NCBI RefSeq assembly: GCF_000718305.1
Contig: NZ_JOFQ01000001.1
Span: 62,001-126,000 of the forward strand
Source: Streptomyces niger
GTDB lineage: Bacteria > Actinomycetota > Actinomycetes > Streptomycetales > Streptomycetaceae
Reading direction: 5' to 3'
DNA length: 64,000 nucleotides
Positions 33,258-42,383 of this stretch are shown here, in pieces. Position numbers and translations under genes: made by a program. The notes beneath the pieces were generated by a model. That model did not search any database. It had not been told where the DNA came from and was given only the letters and a program-made list of their open reading frames with translations. Position 1 is the stretch's first letter. Each line of letters opens with the position of its first letter.

Positions 33258-34580
33258 TCAGTGCGGCCGGTTCGCCTCCTCATCGAAGGCGTGAGCGGGC
33301 CGGGGCACCCGGCCCGCACCTGGGCAACTGCCCGTCTCATCAAGGGCCGTCGGGCCGGGCAGCGCGCCAGTGCGGTACAACCAGGCAACCGCCACGGCAG
33401 ATGCCACCCCGAAGAACACGCAGCAGCCCCAGGGAAGCGCCTCGTGACCGGTCCGCCATCCGGTGTCCATCGCCCAGCCCACCAGCGCGTTCCCGGCCGC
33501 CGCCGCCAAGCCGGAAAACATGGAGAACACCCCGAAGTACGTTCCCGTGAGCCCCTCCCGGCCGAACCTGGGAATCAGGCCTATGACAGGTGGCTGGGCG
33601 ATCATGACCCCGCAGTAGAGGAGCAGCGCCCCGGCCAGGACCGGGAGCGTGTGCAGGGCCGCTTCCACCGGACCGGCCGGCGGTACCTGGCCACGGACGA
33701 ACATGGGCGGCACGAACCCGCACGCCATGAGCGTCAGTCCGAGACCCACCCATCGAGTGCCGCCGCCACGCCGTTCCACGGCCCGGGTGACCCGCAGCTG
33801 AAGCCCCATGTTGATCAGCGCTCCCACGACCAGCAGCACGCTGACCGACTCCTCGCGCCCGGAGGCCCTGCGCGCACCTTCGGGCAGCAGCAGGTAGAGC
33901 TGGTTCTCCAGGGTGGCCATGCCCGCCGCGGCGATCGCGAAGACGAGGAACCTGCGGTTGCCGAACACCTCCCGCCAGTCCGCGCGCACCGAGCCTTGCC
34001 GCTCCGTCGCCCGGTACGCCGGAAGCGCGAACAACTGGGCCACGGTCAGCAGCGCGAACACCGCAGCCGCCACCAGCGCGCAGCAGCGGAAGTCCACCAG
34101 GACCAGGAGGCCGCCCAGCAGCAGCCCCACCAGCGAGCCGCTGGTGGCGAAGACGTTCAGCAATGCGAAGGACTCGGCCGCACCGCCGTCCGATGCGCGC
34201 GCGAGATAGGTACGTACGGCCGGGTAGAAGAGTGCCCCCGCGAGTCCGCTGAGCCCGGCGGCGACGAGCACGACGGGGAACGAACTCCCGATGGCGAACA
34301 GGCCGAAGCCGACCGTCCGCAGTCCACACCCGGCGATGATCACCGTGCGGGGTCCGAGCCGGTCGGCCGCCGAACCGCCCAGGATGAACAGACCCTGCTG
34401 GCTGAGATTGCGCAACCCCAGTACCAGCCCGACCAGCGCCGCCGACATGCCCAGGTCGTGTCCGAGGTAGGCCGCCAAGAAGGGAATGAGGAGGTAGAAG
34501 CCGACGTCCACGCCGAATTGGTTGATGAGCAGAAGCTGGACCGCCGGCGGGAAGCCGCGGACCACCTGAAGAGTTTTCAT
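33258..34580 (-). CDS. MFS transporter, drug/metabolite efflux
   Basis: 440 aa from ATG 34580 (MKTLQVVRGFPPAVQLLL). Upstream in-frame codons read as junk. Twelve-helix major facilitator with the loop 2-3 motif GGSAADRLGPRTVI (GxxxDRxGRR-like) and symmetrical halves, the second starting near VFGNRRFLVFAIAAAG. Likely exports the product of the neighbouring amino-acid-modifying genes or confers resistance. It is separated from a plus-strand NHL gene by a long divergent spacer. The Pro/Gly-rich tail after residue 410 is cytoplasmic. Confidence 0.88.
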   Translation of the reverse strand: MKTLQVVRGFPPAVQLLLINQFGVDVGFYLLIPFLAAYLGHDLGMSAALVGLVLGLRNLSQQGLFILGGSAADRLGPRTVIIAGCGLRTVGFGLFAIGSSFPVVLVAAGLSGLAGALFYPAVRTYLARASDGGAAESFALLNVFATSGSLVGLLLGGLLVLVDFRCCALVAAAVFALLTVAQLFALPAYRATERQGSVRADWREVFGNRRFLVFAIAAAGMATLENQLYLLLPEGARRASGREESVSVLLVVGALINMGLQLRVTRAVERRGGGTRWVGLGLTLMACGFVPPMFVRGQVPPAGPVEAALHTLPVLAGALLLYCGVMIAQPPVIGLIPRFGREGLTGTYFGVFSMFSGLAAAAGNALVGWAMDTGWRTGHEALPWGCCVFFGVASAVAVAWLYRTGALPGPTALDETGSCPGAGRVPRPAHAFDEEANRPH

Positions 34581-35346
34581 GAAGGTTCCCGTGCGTGGCC
34601 CGGGCGGCGCCCCGAAAGAATTTCCTGAGCACCGCAGGCAGACGATCGGCTGGAATTGCCGGGGACGCGCGAAGGGAAAGAAGCGGAACGCGAAGGAAAC
34701 ACATTTGCCCCGTAGCCGGATATATCGAGGGGGCGTCAGCTCGCGCTCGATCGGACTGCCAGCCGTGAGCATCGATGAGCATGGCGGTTGATCATATCCT
34801 TCGATGATGCACAAGCAGGCCTCGGGTGTGCGGAGAATGTACGTGCGGACAACCCTAGCAAAAACGCCATTACAGGCATCACGTCCTCGCGGGAAGGCAG
34901 GGCAAGGCAGGGCAAGGCAATTATTGTGTGACCGTCTGACTGCCCTCGCTGCCGCTTCGCAGCCGCGGAACGGTTCCGCACGTATCGAGCGCGCGAATAC
35001 TCGTATGCGGACCTGCACTCCAGCAGTCCGAGCGCCACCCATCGCAAGTAAGAGGCAAGAACTCTCGGGCAAGGCGATCGCGGAACAAGGGAGTTGGACA
35101 GTTTCCGGTTCACACCGGCACCGGCACCGAGTCCGCACTCCCTGGAGACGCTCGCCGGCACATGGCCGGTGTGTCACCCCGTCTGCGACGGGTACGCAGG
35201 ATCACCGCGGCGTGTCCGGAAGGGATGGTCCACTGCATGCGACGGGCGGCCGACCGTTGTATCCGGCGTACCGTGAAGACACGGTCGGCTTCCGGCCGGT
35301 GCCCGCCGCCGGGCGGCCCCTCCGTAGCGCGGAAGGAGACGGCACC
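34581..35346. promoter_or_regulatory. Long divergent spacer with short tandem repeat
   Basis: 766 bp between the MFS gene and the NHL gene. It contains GGCAGGGCAA repeated twice plus a partial unit at 34896-34920, followed by an AT-rich attattg. The open frame across it lacks coding character. Presumably holds both promoters. The RBS GGAAGGAGA for the NHL gene is at its right end. Confidence 0.45.
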
Positions 35347-37251
35347 ATGTTGGCCTCCAACGGTTCTGCCGCGGACCTGACTCCCGAAGCGGGACGCGTC
35401 ATCAGCACCCTCGCCGGCACCGGCCGGCCGGCGTCAGCGGGCGACGGCGGTCCCGCCGTACATGCGGCGCTCCACCAGCCCCGCGCCTTGGCGTTGGACA
35501 ACGCGGGCAACCTGTACGTCGCGGAGTGGAAGGGCCACCGCGTCCGGCGCATCACTCCGGACGGCCTCATCACAACCGTGGCAGGCACCGGCGAACGGGG
35601 CTTCGCCGGTGACGGCGGCCCGGCCACCGCGGCGCTCCTCGCCGAACCCGGCGGCCTCGCCGTCGATTCCCACGGCGCAGTGTTCGTCGCCGACTACTGG
35701 AACCACCGCGTGCGCAGGATCTCCCCGGACGGCGTCATCACCACCATTGCGGGCACCGGCGAACCCGGGCACGGTGGTGACGGTGGGCCGGCGGCTGCTG
35801 CCGCGTTCAACGAGCCCCGGGGGCTGGCACTGGACCACGTGGGCAACCTGTACGTCGCGGAGTGGAAGGGCCACCGCGTCCGGCGCATCACTCCGGACGG
35901 CCTCATCACAACCGTGGCGGGCACCGGGGAGCCCGGCTTCGGGCCCGACGGTGTGCCCGGCCCGGACAGCGCCCTGCGGAACCCCATTGATGTGGCGACC
36001 GACGTGAACGGCAACCTCTACATCGCCGACTGCTGGACCCACCGGGTGCGCAGGGTGACACCGGCCGGGCTGATCAGCACGGTGGCGGGTACAGGGCATC
36101 CTGGGCACGACCCGGACGGACGCCCTGCCGTGGCGTCCCGCCTGGAACAGCCGCGCGGTGTGGACCTGGACGACGCCGGGAACGTGTATGTGGCCGACTC
36201 CCTGAACCAGTGTGTCCGGCTCATCACCCCGGACGGCCTCATCACCACGGTGGCGGGCGGAGTTCCCGGCCACGAGGAGGAAGGCGGCCCGGCCCTGGGC
36301 GCAGACCTGTATCTTCCCCGTGCCCTGGTCGTCGGCCGGAACGGCTCCCTGATCATCGCCGAGTCGGACAGCAACCGCGTACGCCGGATCAGCGCCCGGC
36401 CGGGACCATCTCAGGACCACCCAGCGGACAACTCGGCCGCTGAGCACCTGCTCGTCGAGACGTACGCTCCCACCACCGTGCAGCGCGACCGGACGTTCCT
36501 CCTCACTGTTCGGATCAGTGCCCGGCCACTGCCTTCACCGGGAAACACAGAGGTCACCGTGGAACTTTCCCTTCCCGACGGGCTCACCACGCCGGCGGGG
36601 GACAGCACCATCACCGTCCAGCACCTCATCGCCAGGGCAAATGCCGACGCCACAAACCACACGGTTCAGCACAGCTTCGAGATCAGGGTGACCGAAACAG
36701 CCGCTCTCGGCCGCCATGAGGCCACCGTTGCCGTCGAATCGACGACCCACTCGGTCAACCGGCGCGTGGTGCGTACCGTCGCGGTGGTCGTCGCAGCCCC
36801 GCTCCCCGTCACGGATGAGCGCGGAATCACCGTTCTCCAGGAGAACGTCCCGCAGGCGGCACCGGGTGACGAAGCCGTCATCAACATGCGGTACACCACA
36901 CCGGTCGGCCAACCCGTCGTACCGGGGCGTGTCGCCCAGCGATTCATCGCCCCCACCGGCTTCGTCTTCTCCGGCCCACCGTGCTTCCGGCGCCCCGACG
37001 CCGCAGGGGGCGGGCAACCCGCCCGCGCCGCCCACCACATGGACGACGATGGCCGGATGCTCACTGTCGAGAGCAACCCGCACATGAACACCGTCCGCGG
37101 CGACCGAGGCGACCTGGTGTGCAGCCTGGCCCTGCGCGCCCTCCCCCAGGCGGCCCCCGGTCACTACACCGACGGCGCGGTCACCATCGGCGACCACGGC
37201 CCTTCCGCAGCCTTGACAGCAACAGTGACGGAGCCCCCGGCCCCCCGTTGA
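35347..37251 (+). CDS. NHL-repeat beta-propeller protein with C-terminal Ig-like domains
   Basis: 634 aa from ATG 35347 (GGAAGGAGA upstream). Residues 15-360 hold six NHL repeats of about 54-56 aa, each ending in patterns such as RVRRITPDGLITTVAGTG and beginning LALDNAGNLYVAEW, which should form a six-bladed propeller. Residues 375-634 look like two beta-sandwich modules (TFLLTVRISARPLP; GDEAVINMRYTTPVGQPVV). No signal peptide or anchor, so either cytosolic or exported by a non-Sec route. Repeats 1 and 3 share a 78-bp identical DNA stretch. A ligand-binding or scaffold role is likely. No enzyme motif is seen. Confidence 0.8.
   Translation: MLASNGSAADLTPEAGRVISTLAGTGRPASAGDGGPAVHAALHQPRALALDNAGNLYVAEWKGHRVRRITPDGLITTVAGTGERGFAGDGGPATAALLAEPGGLAVDSHGAVFVADYWNHRVRRISPDGVITTIAGTGEPGHGGDGGPAAAAAFNEPRGLALDHVGNLYVAEWKGHRVRRITPDGLITTVAGTGEPGFGPDGVPGPDSALRNPIDVATDVNGNLYIADCWTHRVRRVTPAGLISTVAGTGHPGHDPDGRPAVASRLEQPRGVDLDDAGNVYVADSLNQCVRLITPDGLITTVAGGVPGHEEEGGPALGADLYLPRALVVGRNGSLIIAESDSNRVRRISARPGPSQDHPADNSAAEHLLVETYAPTTVQRDRTFLLTVRISARPLPSPGNTEVTVELSLPDGLTTPAGDSTITVQHLIARANADATNHTVQHSFEIRVTETAALGRHEATVAVESTTHSVNRRVVRTVAVVVAAPLPVTDERGITVLQENVPQAAPGDEAVINMRYTTPVGQPVVPGRVAQRFIAPTGFVFSGPPCFRRPDAAGGGQPARAAHHMDDDGRMLTVESNPHMNTVRGDRGDLVCSLALRALPQAAPGHYTDGAVTIGDHGPSAALTATVTEPPAPR
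35505..35582 (+). repeat. 78-bp perfect direct repeat within NHL gene
   Basis: Identical to 35841-35918, starting gggcaacctgtacgtcgcgg in both. Spacing is 336 bp, exactly two NHL repeat units, so the frame is kept. Confidence 0.9.
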
Positions 37252-38207
37252 CCACACCGGCCAACGCAAATCTCCAGTTCCCGTAGGGATGCATCGCAAC
37301 GCACGAGGGACAGAGCTTGGAAACCCGCACTCCTACACCGCCTGGTACACCACCACGGGGGAATAATCAGCCGAATTCGCCGTTCCGCGCTCCGTCACGG
37401 AAGGTGATCCATTCACCGGCGGCTCGGCGCCCTGCGCAACCGGATCACGCACTGACGTCATGCTCCCCCTCCCGGCAGGTATGCCAACCCCAACAAGAGG
37501 CTCGCAGGCTCACAGAAGCTGGAGAAGCCCCTGACACGGCCTCTGTCATGGGCAATTCCAGAGCACGGGCGGCCGTCACCCCGCACGAGAGCGCCGGGGA
37601 ACCATGCTTACCGGTGGCGTCCGCGTCGCGCGCAGAGCCTTCCAGCATGCGCTGCGTCCCGGCGCCCGGATCGCTCTGCTGAACACCGACCCCGCTCATT
37701 ACGGGCTGACCTGCACCTTCATTCGCACCGGCGAGACTGACGTCCGGCATCAGCGCGGTGAACCTGTCCCAGTGCATCTGCGCGCCCGTGACGACACTTG
37801 GACGACCTTCACCAACTATCACTGGCCCCTGCAGCACTACCCCGATCTACCGGCCCGGGCCGGTCTCACCGACATCTCTCAGTAACACCCCCAGGTGGAC
37901 CAGGCCAGGCCCCTCGCCGACCAGGCACTCTTCCGCAGTAGCTCGTGGGAAACCGAACGCGCTCATCCCCATGGCCGTCACCGCCGCTACGGCCTGGGTC
38001 CGCAGGCGCCGTCTGCAGCACTGCCGGCTCAGCTGCCAGTCACGTCACCCCGTAGGTTCAGACATGAGTTTTCCCGCGGTTCCGTCACCGCCGCACGAAG
38101 CTCGCCGATCCTCACGATCGCGGAGAATCCGTCGGCGAGGGCGGGCCACGGAGTCGCCGTGCCGGGCGACTCTGCTGGCGAACCGGCGGCTGTCGAGGGC
38201 GCCGCCG
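37252..38207. other. Stretch with only a gene fragment
   Basis: 956 bp between the NHL gene and a small secreted-protein frame. Apart from the methyltransferase-like tail at 37604-37885 nothing coding is visible. Confidence 0.4.
37604..37885 (+). pseudogene. Methyltransferase-like C-terminal fragment
   Basis: 93 codons that read like the end of a class I SAM methyltransferase: HALRPGARIALLNTDPAHYG (strand 4/loop with LRPGG-like turn), then a stretch with WTTFTNYHWPLQHYPDL and ARAGLTDIS, the usual final helix-strand. The SAM-binding motif I region is absent upstream in any frame, so this is a 5'-truncated relic. The assignment is from pattern only. Confidence 0.4.
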
Positions 38208-38414
38208 ATGAAGGAACTCACGGGCGTCGTCCTCGGCGCGATGACCGTCATCGGCCTCACCACACTGCCGGCACAGGCCGCACAATCATGCTCGCCAGTC
38301 GCCCCACGTGCAGTAGCACCATCCGACCCCTGCGACTCGACGGAACCGGAAGCCGTGATCATGTGCGCTACCCAATCCTGGAGCCACAATCGGCTCGGTA
38401 CCCCCACCCTGTAG
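38208..38414 (+). CDS. Small secreted peptide, hypothetical
   Basis: 68 aa. MKELTGVVLGAMTVIGLTTL plus PAQA gives a clean Sec signal peptide with an AQA-A cleavage site. The mature ~43 residues contain three Cys (QSCSPV, DPCDST, IMCATQ). The Shine-Dalgarno region is weak. No family recognised. It might be a small exported factor of the terpene region or a chance frame. Confidence 0.4.
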   Translation: MKELTGVVLGAMTVIGLTTLPAQAAQSCSPVAPRAVAPSDPCDSTEPEAVIMCATQSWSHNRLGTPTL

Positions 38415-38676
38415 GTGGCGGCTAAAGGGTCGAAGCGGAACAGGCGCGGGCTCCACCGACGCGAGGAATTGCCTGCAGGCGCAGCGGTGTCACGCAGGGC
38501 GCGCGCTGGTACGGCCTGCACCTACTCGGTCGAGCGGAATGCGGTGCGGCCCCCTTGCCTGTCGTATCCGCCGCCTAGTCTCGAAGCCGAGATCACCGAG
38601 GGCCGGCGATGCTGCCTCTGACGTGGATGTGGCCGACTCCGGTGCGGGGCGTACCTGCTAAGGGCGGCGGAGGGAC

Positions 38677-39759
38677 ATGTTCGGCGAGGTGCAGCAGGTG
38701 ACATCCACAGGCAGGCAGGGGCGGGTGCCGAAGGTGTACTGCCCGATTCCGGCAGCCGTGCACCCTGAGGCCGCCGCGGCCGGTGAGCGCAGCATCAAGT
38801 GGTTGGCGTCTTTCGGGGTATTCGACGCGGACGACTCGGCGCGGGAGCAGACGGCGGGGAACCGGGTGGGGGAGGCGGCAGGCCGCGCGGCGCCCCACGC
38901 CGGCGGGCACGGCTTGCAGATTTTTTCGGACTGGGTCGCCGCGGCCTTCGCCCTGGATGACCTGTACTGCGACATGGGTCCTACCAGCAGGCGGCCGGAG
39001 GAATTCATTCCGCTGATGATGCGTCTGCTGCACCGCATGGACCATCCCGAAGCTCCGGGCTGGGACGACAGCCCTCTCTCGGCGGCCTTCGCCGACCTCT
39101 CACGCCGCGTCCGGGAGTTCGCTCCCGCCACCTTGACGCGGCGCTGGGTGGACGCACACCGCGGCTGGATGCTGGGGGCGGCGGCCGGCGTTGCCCAACA
39201 CGGCGCGGGCGGGAGCCCTCCCGAGATCGTGGACCATCTGGTGATGCGGAACTGGGACGGCGCGATGCGCGCGAACCATGCGCTCATCGAAATCGCCGAA
39301 AGCACGATGCTGCCGAGCGCCCAGAGCGAGCGGCCCGCTGTGCGGGCGGCGACGGAGGCGGCGTACACGCTCGTCCTGCTGGGCAACGACCTGTACTCCT
39401 ACGCCCGGGAGCTGGACGCCCAGGCCACCGGCACCAACTGCGTCGATCTCCTCACCCCGCCCGGCGGCACGGTCGAGGACGGCATGGATGCGGTCGTGCG
39501 GTTGCACGACCGCATCATGTGCCTGTTTCTGGCCCTGAGAGGGCAGCACGCCGCGCGGCCCCTCACCCGGTACTACCTCGACCAGTTGGCACAGTATATT
39601 CGGGGCAATCTCGACTGGTCCCTCACCGTCCCCCGCTACCGCACCGGCACCGCCGGCGACAGCGAGAGCGACTGGGCCGCCACAGCTCCTTCCGACGACA
39701 CGCTCGCCGCCCCGCGGATCCCCTCCATTGCCTGGTGGTGGGATCAGCTGCGCCACTGA
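38677..39759 (+). CDS. Class I terpene synthase 1
   Basis: 360 aa. Ionises and cyclises a prenyl diphosphate using Mg2+. The acidic motif is DDLYCD (in FALDDLYCDMG) and the NSE triad is NDLYSYARE, both intact. The C-terminal RY-like pair is in VPRYRTG. The N-terminus YCPIPAAVHPEA is typical of bacterial terpene cyclases of the monoterpene/2-methylisoborneol and sesquiterpene groups. ATG with GGAGGGA upstream. A second synthase lies 1.3 kb downstream with CRISPR and IS fossils in between. No prenyltransferase or P450 is adjacent, so the product is probably an unmodified volatile. Confidence 0.88.
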   Translation: MFGEVQQVTSTGRQGRVPKVYCPIPAAVHPEAAAAGERSIKWLASFGVFDADDSAREQTAGNRVGEAAGRAAPHAGGHGLQIFSDWVAAAFALDDLYCDMGPTSRRPEEFIPLMMRLLHRMDHPEAPGWDDSPLSAAFADLSRRVREFAPATLTRRWVDAHRGWMLGAAAGVAQHGAGGSPPEIVDHLVMRNWDGAMRANHALIEIAESTMLPSAQSERPAVRAATEAAYTLVLLGNDLYSYARELDAQATGTNCVDLLTPPGGTVEDGMDAVVRLHDRIMCLFLALRGQHAARPLTRYYLDQLAQYIRGNLDWSLTVPRYRTGTAGDSESDWAATAPSDDTLAAPRIPSIAWWWDQLRH

Positions 39760-39923
39760 AAGCGTCTGTCAGGAACGCGGAGAACGGGTTCGAAAACTGT
39801 ACGGCCAGCCCCTGAAGGTCGTTCCGTAGTTCATTTTCCTCATGTGCACTGTTCAGGCATGGGGGGCGACTGCGGAGACCGCCGGCACCAAAGGTGGCAG
39901 CCAACCGCCCTATCCTACGATGT

Positions 39924-40154
39924 CTACTGCTCACCTCCCCTCGCCCGGAGCAGTTCGAAGCCCTGTTCGTTGTCGCTGGGACAGGCCAGGACGGCCATAC
40001 CATCGCCTGTGCTCGCGGCAACGGAGGACCACAGTTCGTCGCGTACACGCGCGGAAACAGTGCCTACGTACAGCTCGGGGGTCACTTCCAGAAGCCAGCG
40101 TGTGAGGGCGCCGCGCAGATGGAGCGGGACTGCGGTGGCAGAGAGCACGATCAT
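39924..40154 (-). CDS. cas2: Cas2e, C-terminally short
   Basis: 76 aa. Cas2 bridges Cas1 dimers in the CRISPR spacer-integration complex. The Cas2e fold is recognisable: MIVLSATAVPLHLRGALTRW, then LLEVTPELYVGTVSARVRDE, LWSSV, and SDNEQGFELLR. Cas2e proteins usually continue for 15-25 more residues after NEQGF with a DFDG-type string, which is absent. ATG at 40154. An upstream frame shares it without a stop, so it may be translated as a fusion with the Cas1 fragment. No CRISPR array or other cas gene is in the window, so it is probably non-functional. Confidence 0.75.
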   Translation of the reverse strand: MIVLSATAVPLHLRGALTRWLLEVTPELYVGTVSARVRDELWSSVAASTGDGMAVLACPSDNEQGFELLRARGGEQ

Positions 40155-40508
40155 TGATCGTGGCAGCAGTTCGAACAGGTGTAGGCCGTCGCGGAAGGAG
40201 CGCCGGGCCTGGGCTTCGGGGTTGGTGGAGGCGTGGAGGGAGAAGGCAAGGGGGATGGTGAGGTCGACCTTGTGGAGGTCGGCGACGTCGTGAACGAAGG
40301 CCTGTTGGTTGCCGCTGTGAACAAAGCCAAGAGCTGGGGAACAGCCCAGCGCGAGAATGGCGGCGTGGACGATGCCGTACAGGCAGGTGTTGGCGGAGGA
40401 CAGGGCCAGGTTGACCGGGTCCTGGGTGTCCCAGGCGGCGAGGTCGTAGGCGCGGCGGAACCGGCCGATCTTGTACTGCTGGGCCAGGAGGCGGTAGTGG
40501 GGGCCTTG
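40155..40508 (-). pseudogene. cas1: Cas1e fragment (type I-E), both ends missing
   Basis: About 118 codons of the Cas1e catalytic region: HYRLLAQQYKI, AAWDTQDPVNLALSSANTCL then YGIVHAAILALGCSPALGF, VHSGNQQAFVHDVADLHKVD (the catalytic His and Asp), and ARRSFRDGLHLFELLPRS. The N-terminal domain is gone. The position of the third catalytic residue (Glu in the EGxxxR context) reads Gln at the very edge. It runs in frame into Cas2e without the normal Cas1 C-terminus, so an internal deletion has joined them. An IS remnant abuts the truncated 5' end. Confidence 0.75.
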
Positions 40509-40539
40509 ACGCGTTGGCCTTCCAGGCCGCGGAGTTGGG

Positions 40540-40939
40540 CGAGACCAGCAGGGACAGCGGGCGGCACCGGCCATCTGCGCTCAGGTGGACTGTGGTGGTG
40601 AATCCGCCTCGCGAACGGCCAGCCCTTTCACTTGCGGCACCACCACCGCCAGGTGGCCAGCCAGACCCTTCCACGCCGGATCGACCTGATGGCCCGTCAC
40701 GCCGGAGAAGCCGCTCCCGGGTTCCGTCAGGACCACTGCACATGTCGCTTGTGCACGGTCTTTCACGGACCGAACCGTTCAGGCACAGCACGCCACCACA
40801 CACCGGTCCGCGCTCGATACAGAACCCCGTTGATCACCTGCCGATGATCCCGCCATCTGCCGCAACGCCCGTCGCTCATGGGCAGCAGTGGCTCCAGGCG
40901 CGCCCACTTGGCATCACTCAGATCCCCCCGACCAGTCAT
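40540..40939 (-). pseudogene. IS5-family transposase remnant
   Basis: Starts at ATG 40939 with MTGRGDLSDAKWARLEPLLP and HRQVINGVLYRARTGVWW, the N-terminus of an IS5-family transposase. A TGG codon in the RFGPW-KTVHKRH context has become TGA at about 40763, a frameshift follows after HVQWS, and a later frame shows GGFTTTVHLSADGRCRPL before the sequence stops at the Cas1 fragment. The DDE core is largely lost. This IS probably caused the loss of the cas1 5' end. Confidence 0.75.
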
Positions 40940-41037
40940 ACCCGTACAGCGAGTCGCATGCTCGGAGAGCCGCAACATTGAACCTTTAAGAGTGAGCTCT
41001 GGCATCGCGGTGGCCAGGGGAGGGAAGCGACCCGGTT

Positions 41038-42054
41038 ATGGAATCCCTTCCACAGCCGCAGTTCCACATGCCGTTCGAGTCCCGCCTCAACCCTCATGTT
41101 GGCCAGGCCCGCGCACATGCCGAGGAGTGGGCCCGGCAGATGGGCATGTTCGATGAGGAGTACTTGCAGTGGCCGCAAAGGTGGAGTGAGGAGAAGTTCG
41201 GTGAGGCCGACTTCCCGTTGTTCATCGCCTTGACTCATCCGGACGCGGATGCCCGCGAGCTGGAACTGGTTACTGCTTGGCATGTTGCTCTGTGGTTCGT
41301 CGACGATCTGTTCCTACCGCTCTACCGGCGTGACCACGATCAGGAGTCGGCTGCGGCTCAGGTGGAACGGCTGATGCTGTTCTTGCCGTTGGACGGATTG
41401 CCGCGTCCGCTGAGCCCGGGCAATCCCGTGGAGCGGGCCTTCGCCGATCTGTGGACCGGCACGGCCGCCACCATGAGCCCGCTCTGGCGCGATCGGTTCA
41501 TCAGCAGCGTGCGGCGCTTCCTGGACGGGGTGCTGTGGGAGCTCGAGCACGTCGACCATGCCGTGACCGACCTGATCGAATATCTGGGAGCCCGCCGCGA
41601 CTTCGGCGGCCTGCAGTTCACCGCCGTGCTCATGGAGCACGCGATGGGTGAGCTCCGCCCGAACGTGCTGCGCAGCAGGGAGTTCCGCACCGCCGTTGAC
41701 GCGTTCGTGGACGCCATCAGCCTGCACAACGACATCGTGTCCTACGACCGGGAGGTCGATGAGGGCACAGTGGGCAACAACGGCGTGGAGGTTGCCCGCG
41801 AAGCCCTTCGGCTGAATCGGCGTGACGCTGCTACCGTCGTCAACGATCTCTTGACCGCCAGGGTCGACACGCTGGCCGAGGCCCCAGCGGCCGTCCCGCC
41901 CGAGGCGGTACGGTTCGTCAAGTCGCTCCAAGAGGCGCTGGCAGGCTCGTACCTGTGGCACGAGCGGACCGGCCGCTTCGGCCGGGCAACGGCTGGAACC
42001 CTTGGGAAGCCCCGCGGCATGGGCACATCCGCGGCATATGCTTTCTCAGGATAA
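41038..42054 (+). CDS. Class I terpene synthase 2 (germacradienol-type domain)
   Basis: 338 aa, one cyclase domain. It resembles the N-terminal half of germacradienol/geosmin synthases: FHMPFESRLNPHVGQARAHA, FIALTHPDADARELELV, the aspartate motif FVDDLFLPLY and NSE triad NDIVSYDRE. The usual third acid of DDHFLE is lacking (DDLFL). The second, geosmin-forming domain is absent, so a sesquiterpene alcohol or hydrocarbon is expected rather than geosmin. GGGAGGGAAG precedes the ATG. No tailoring gene is adjacent. Confidence 0.88.
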   Translation: MESLPQPQFHMPFESRLNPHVGQARAHAEEWARQMGMFDEEYLQWPQRWSEEKFGEADFPLFIALTHPDADARELELVTAWHVALWFVDDLFLPLYRRDHDQESAAAQVERLMLFLPLDGLPRPLSPGNPVERAFADLWTGTAATMSPLWRDRFISSVRRFLDGVLWELEHVDHAVTDLIEYLGARRDFGGLQFTAVLMEHAMGELRPNVLRSREFRTAVDAFVDAISLHNDIVSYDREVDEGTVGNNGVEVAREALRLNRRDAATVVNDLLTARVDTLAEAPAAVPPEAVRFVKSLQEALAGSYLWHERTGRFGRATAGTLGKPRGMGTSAAYAFSG

Positions 42055-42286
42055 TCCGGGACTCATCGCGCTCTGCAGGGCCGACCAACCGAGTCCAGTG
42101 ACCTGAGTCAGTGCCCCTTCGGCAGTAGGCAGTGACTGCAGCGACGAAATCTCGACGCCCGCGGCAGCCGTACAGGCGGGAGTAGGACCGACGCCGGTAT
42201 GGGCCGAGTGGCCTCGCGAGCGGGGTGCTGTGGGCCCGCGGTGTGGCCGGTCGGCCCATGCTCCCGGGCTCCGCGCGCGGGCAGGC

Positions 42287-42340
42287 TCAGCAGTAGAACT
42301 GCCGGTACCCGGTTCAGCAGTAGAACTGCCGGTACCCGGT
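42287..42340 (+). repeat. 27-bp perfect tandem duplication
   Basis: TCAGCAGTAGAACTGCCGGT plus ACCCGGT occurs twice in a row (42287-42313 and 42314-42340), about 45 bp before the small membrane protein gene. Each unit contains CCGGTACCCGG, nearly palindromic, so it may be a doubled operator or a replication slip. Confidence 0.85.
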
Positions 42341-42383
42341 GGGGCAGTTCCCGCCTGGTGACGGGGACGGAATAGAGGCCATC

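Noticed and set aside
39760..39923. Possible CRISPR array next to the Cas relics
   Set aside because: No repeated 28-29-bp unit could be found here or elsewhere in the window.
41038..42054. Complete geosmin synthase
   Set aside because: Only one terpene cyclase domain is present. Geosmin synthases need a second C-terminal domain.
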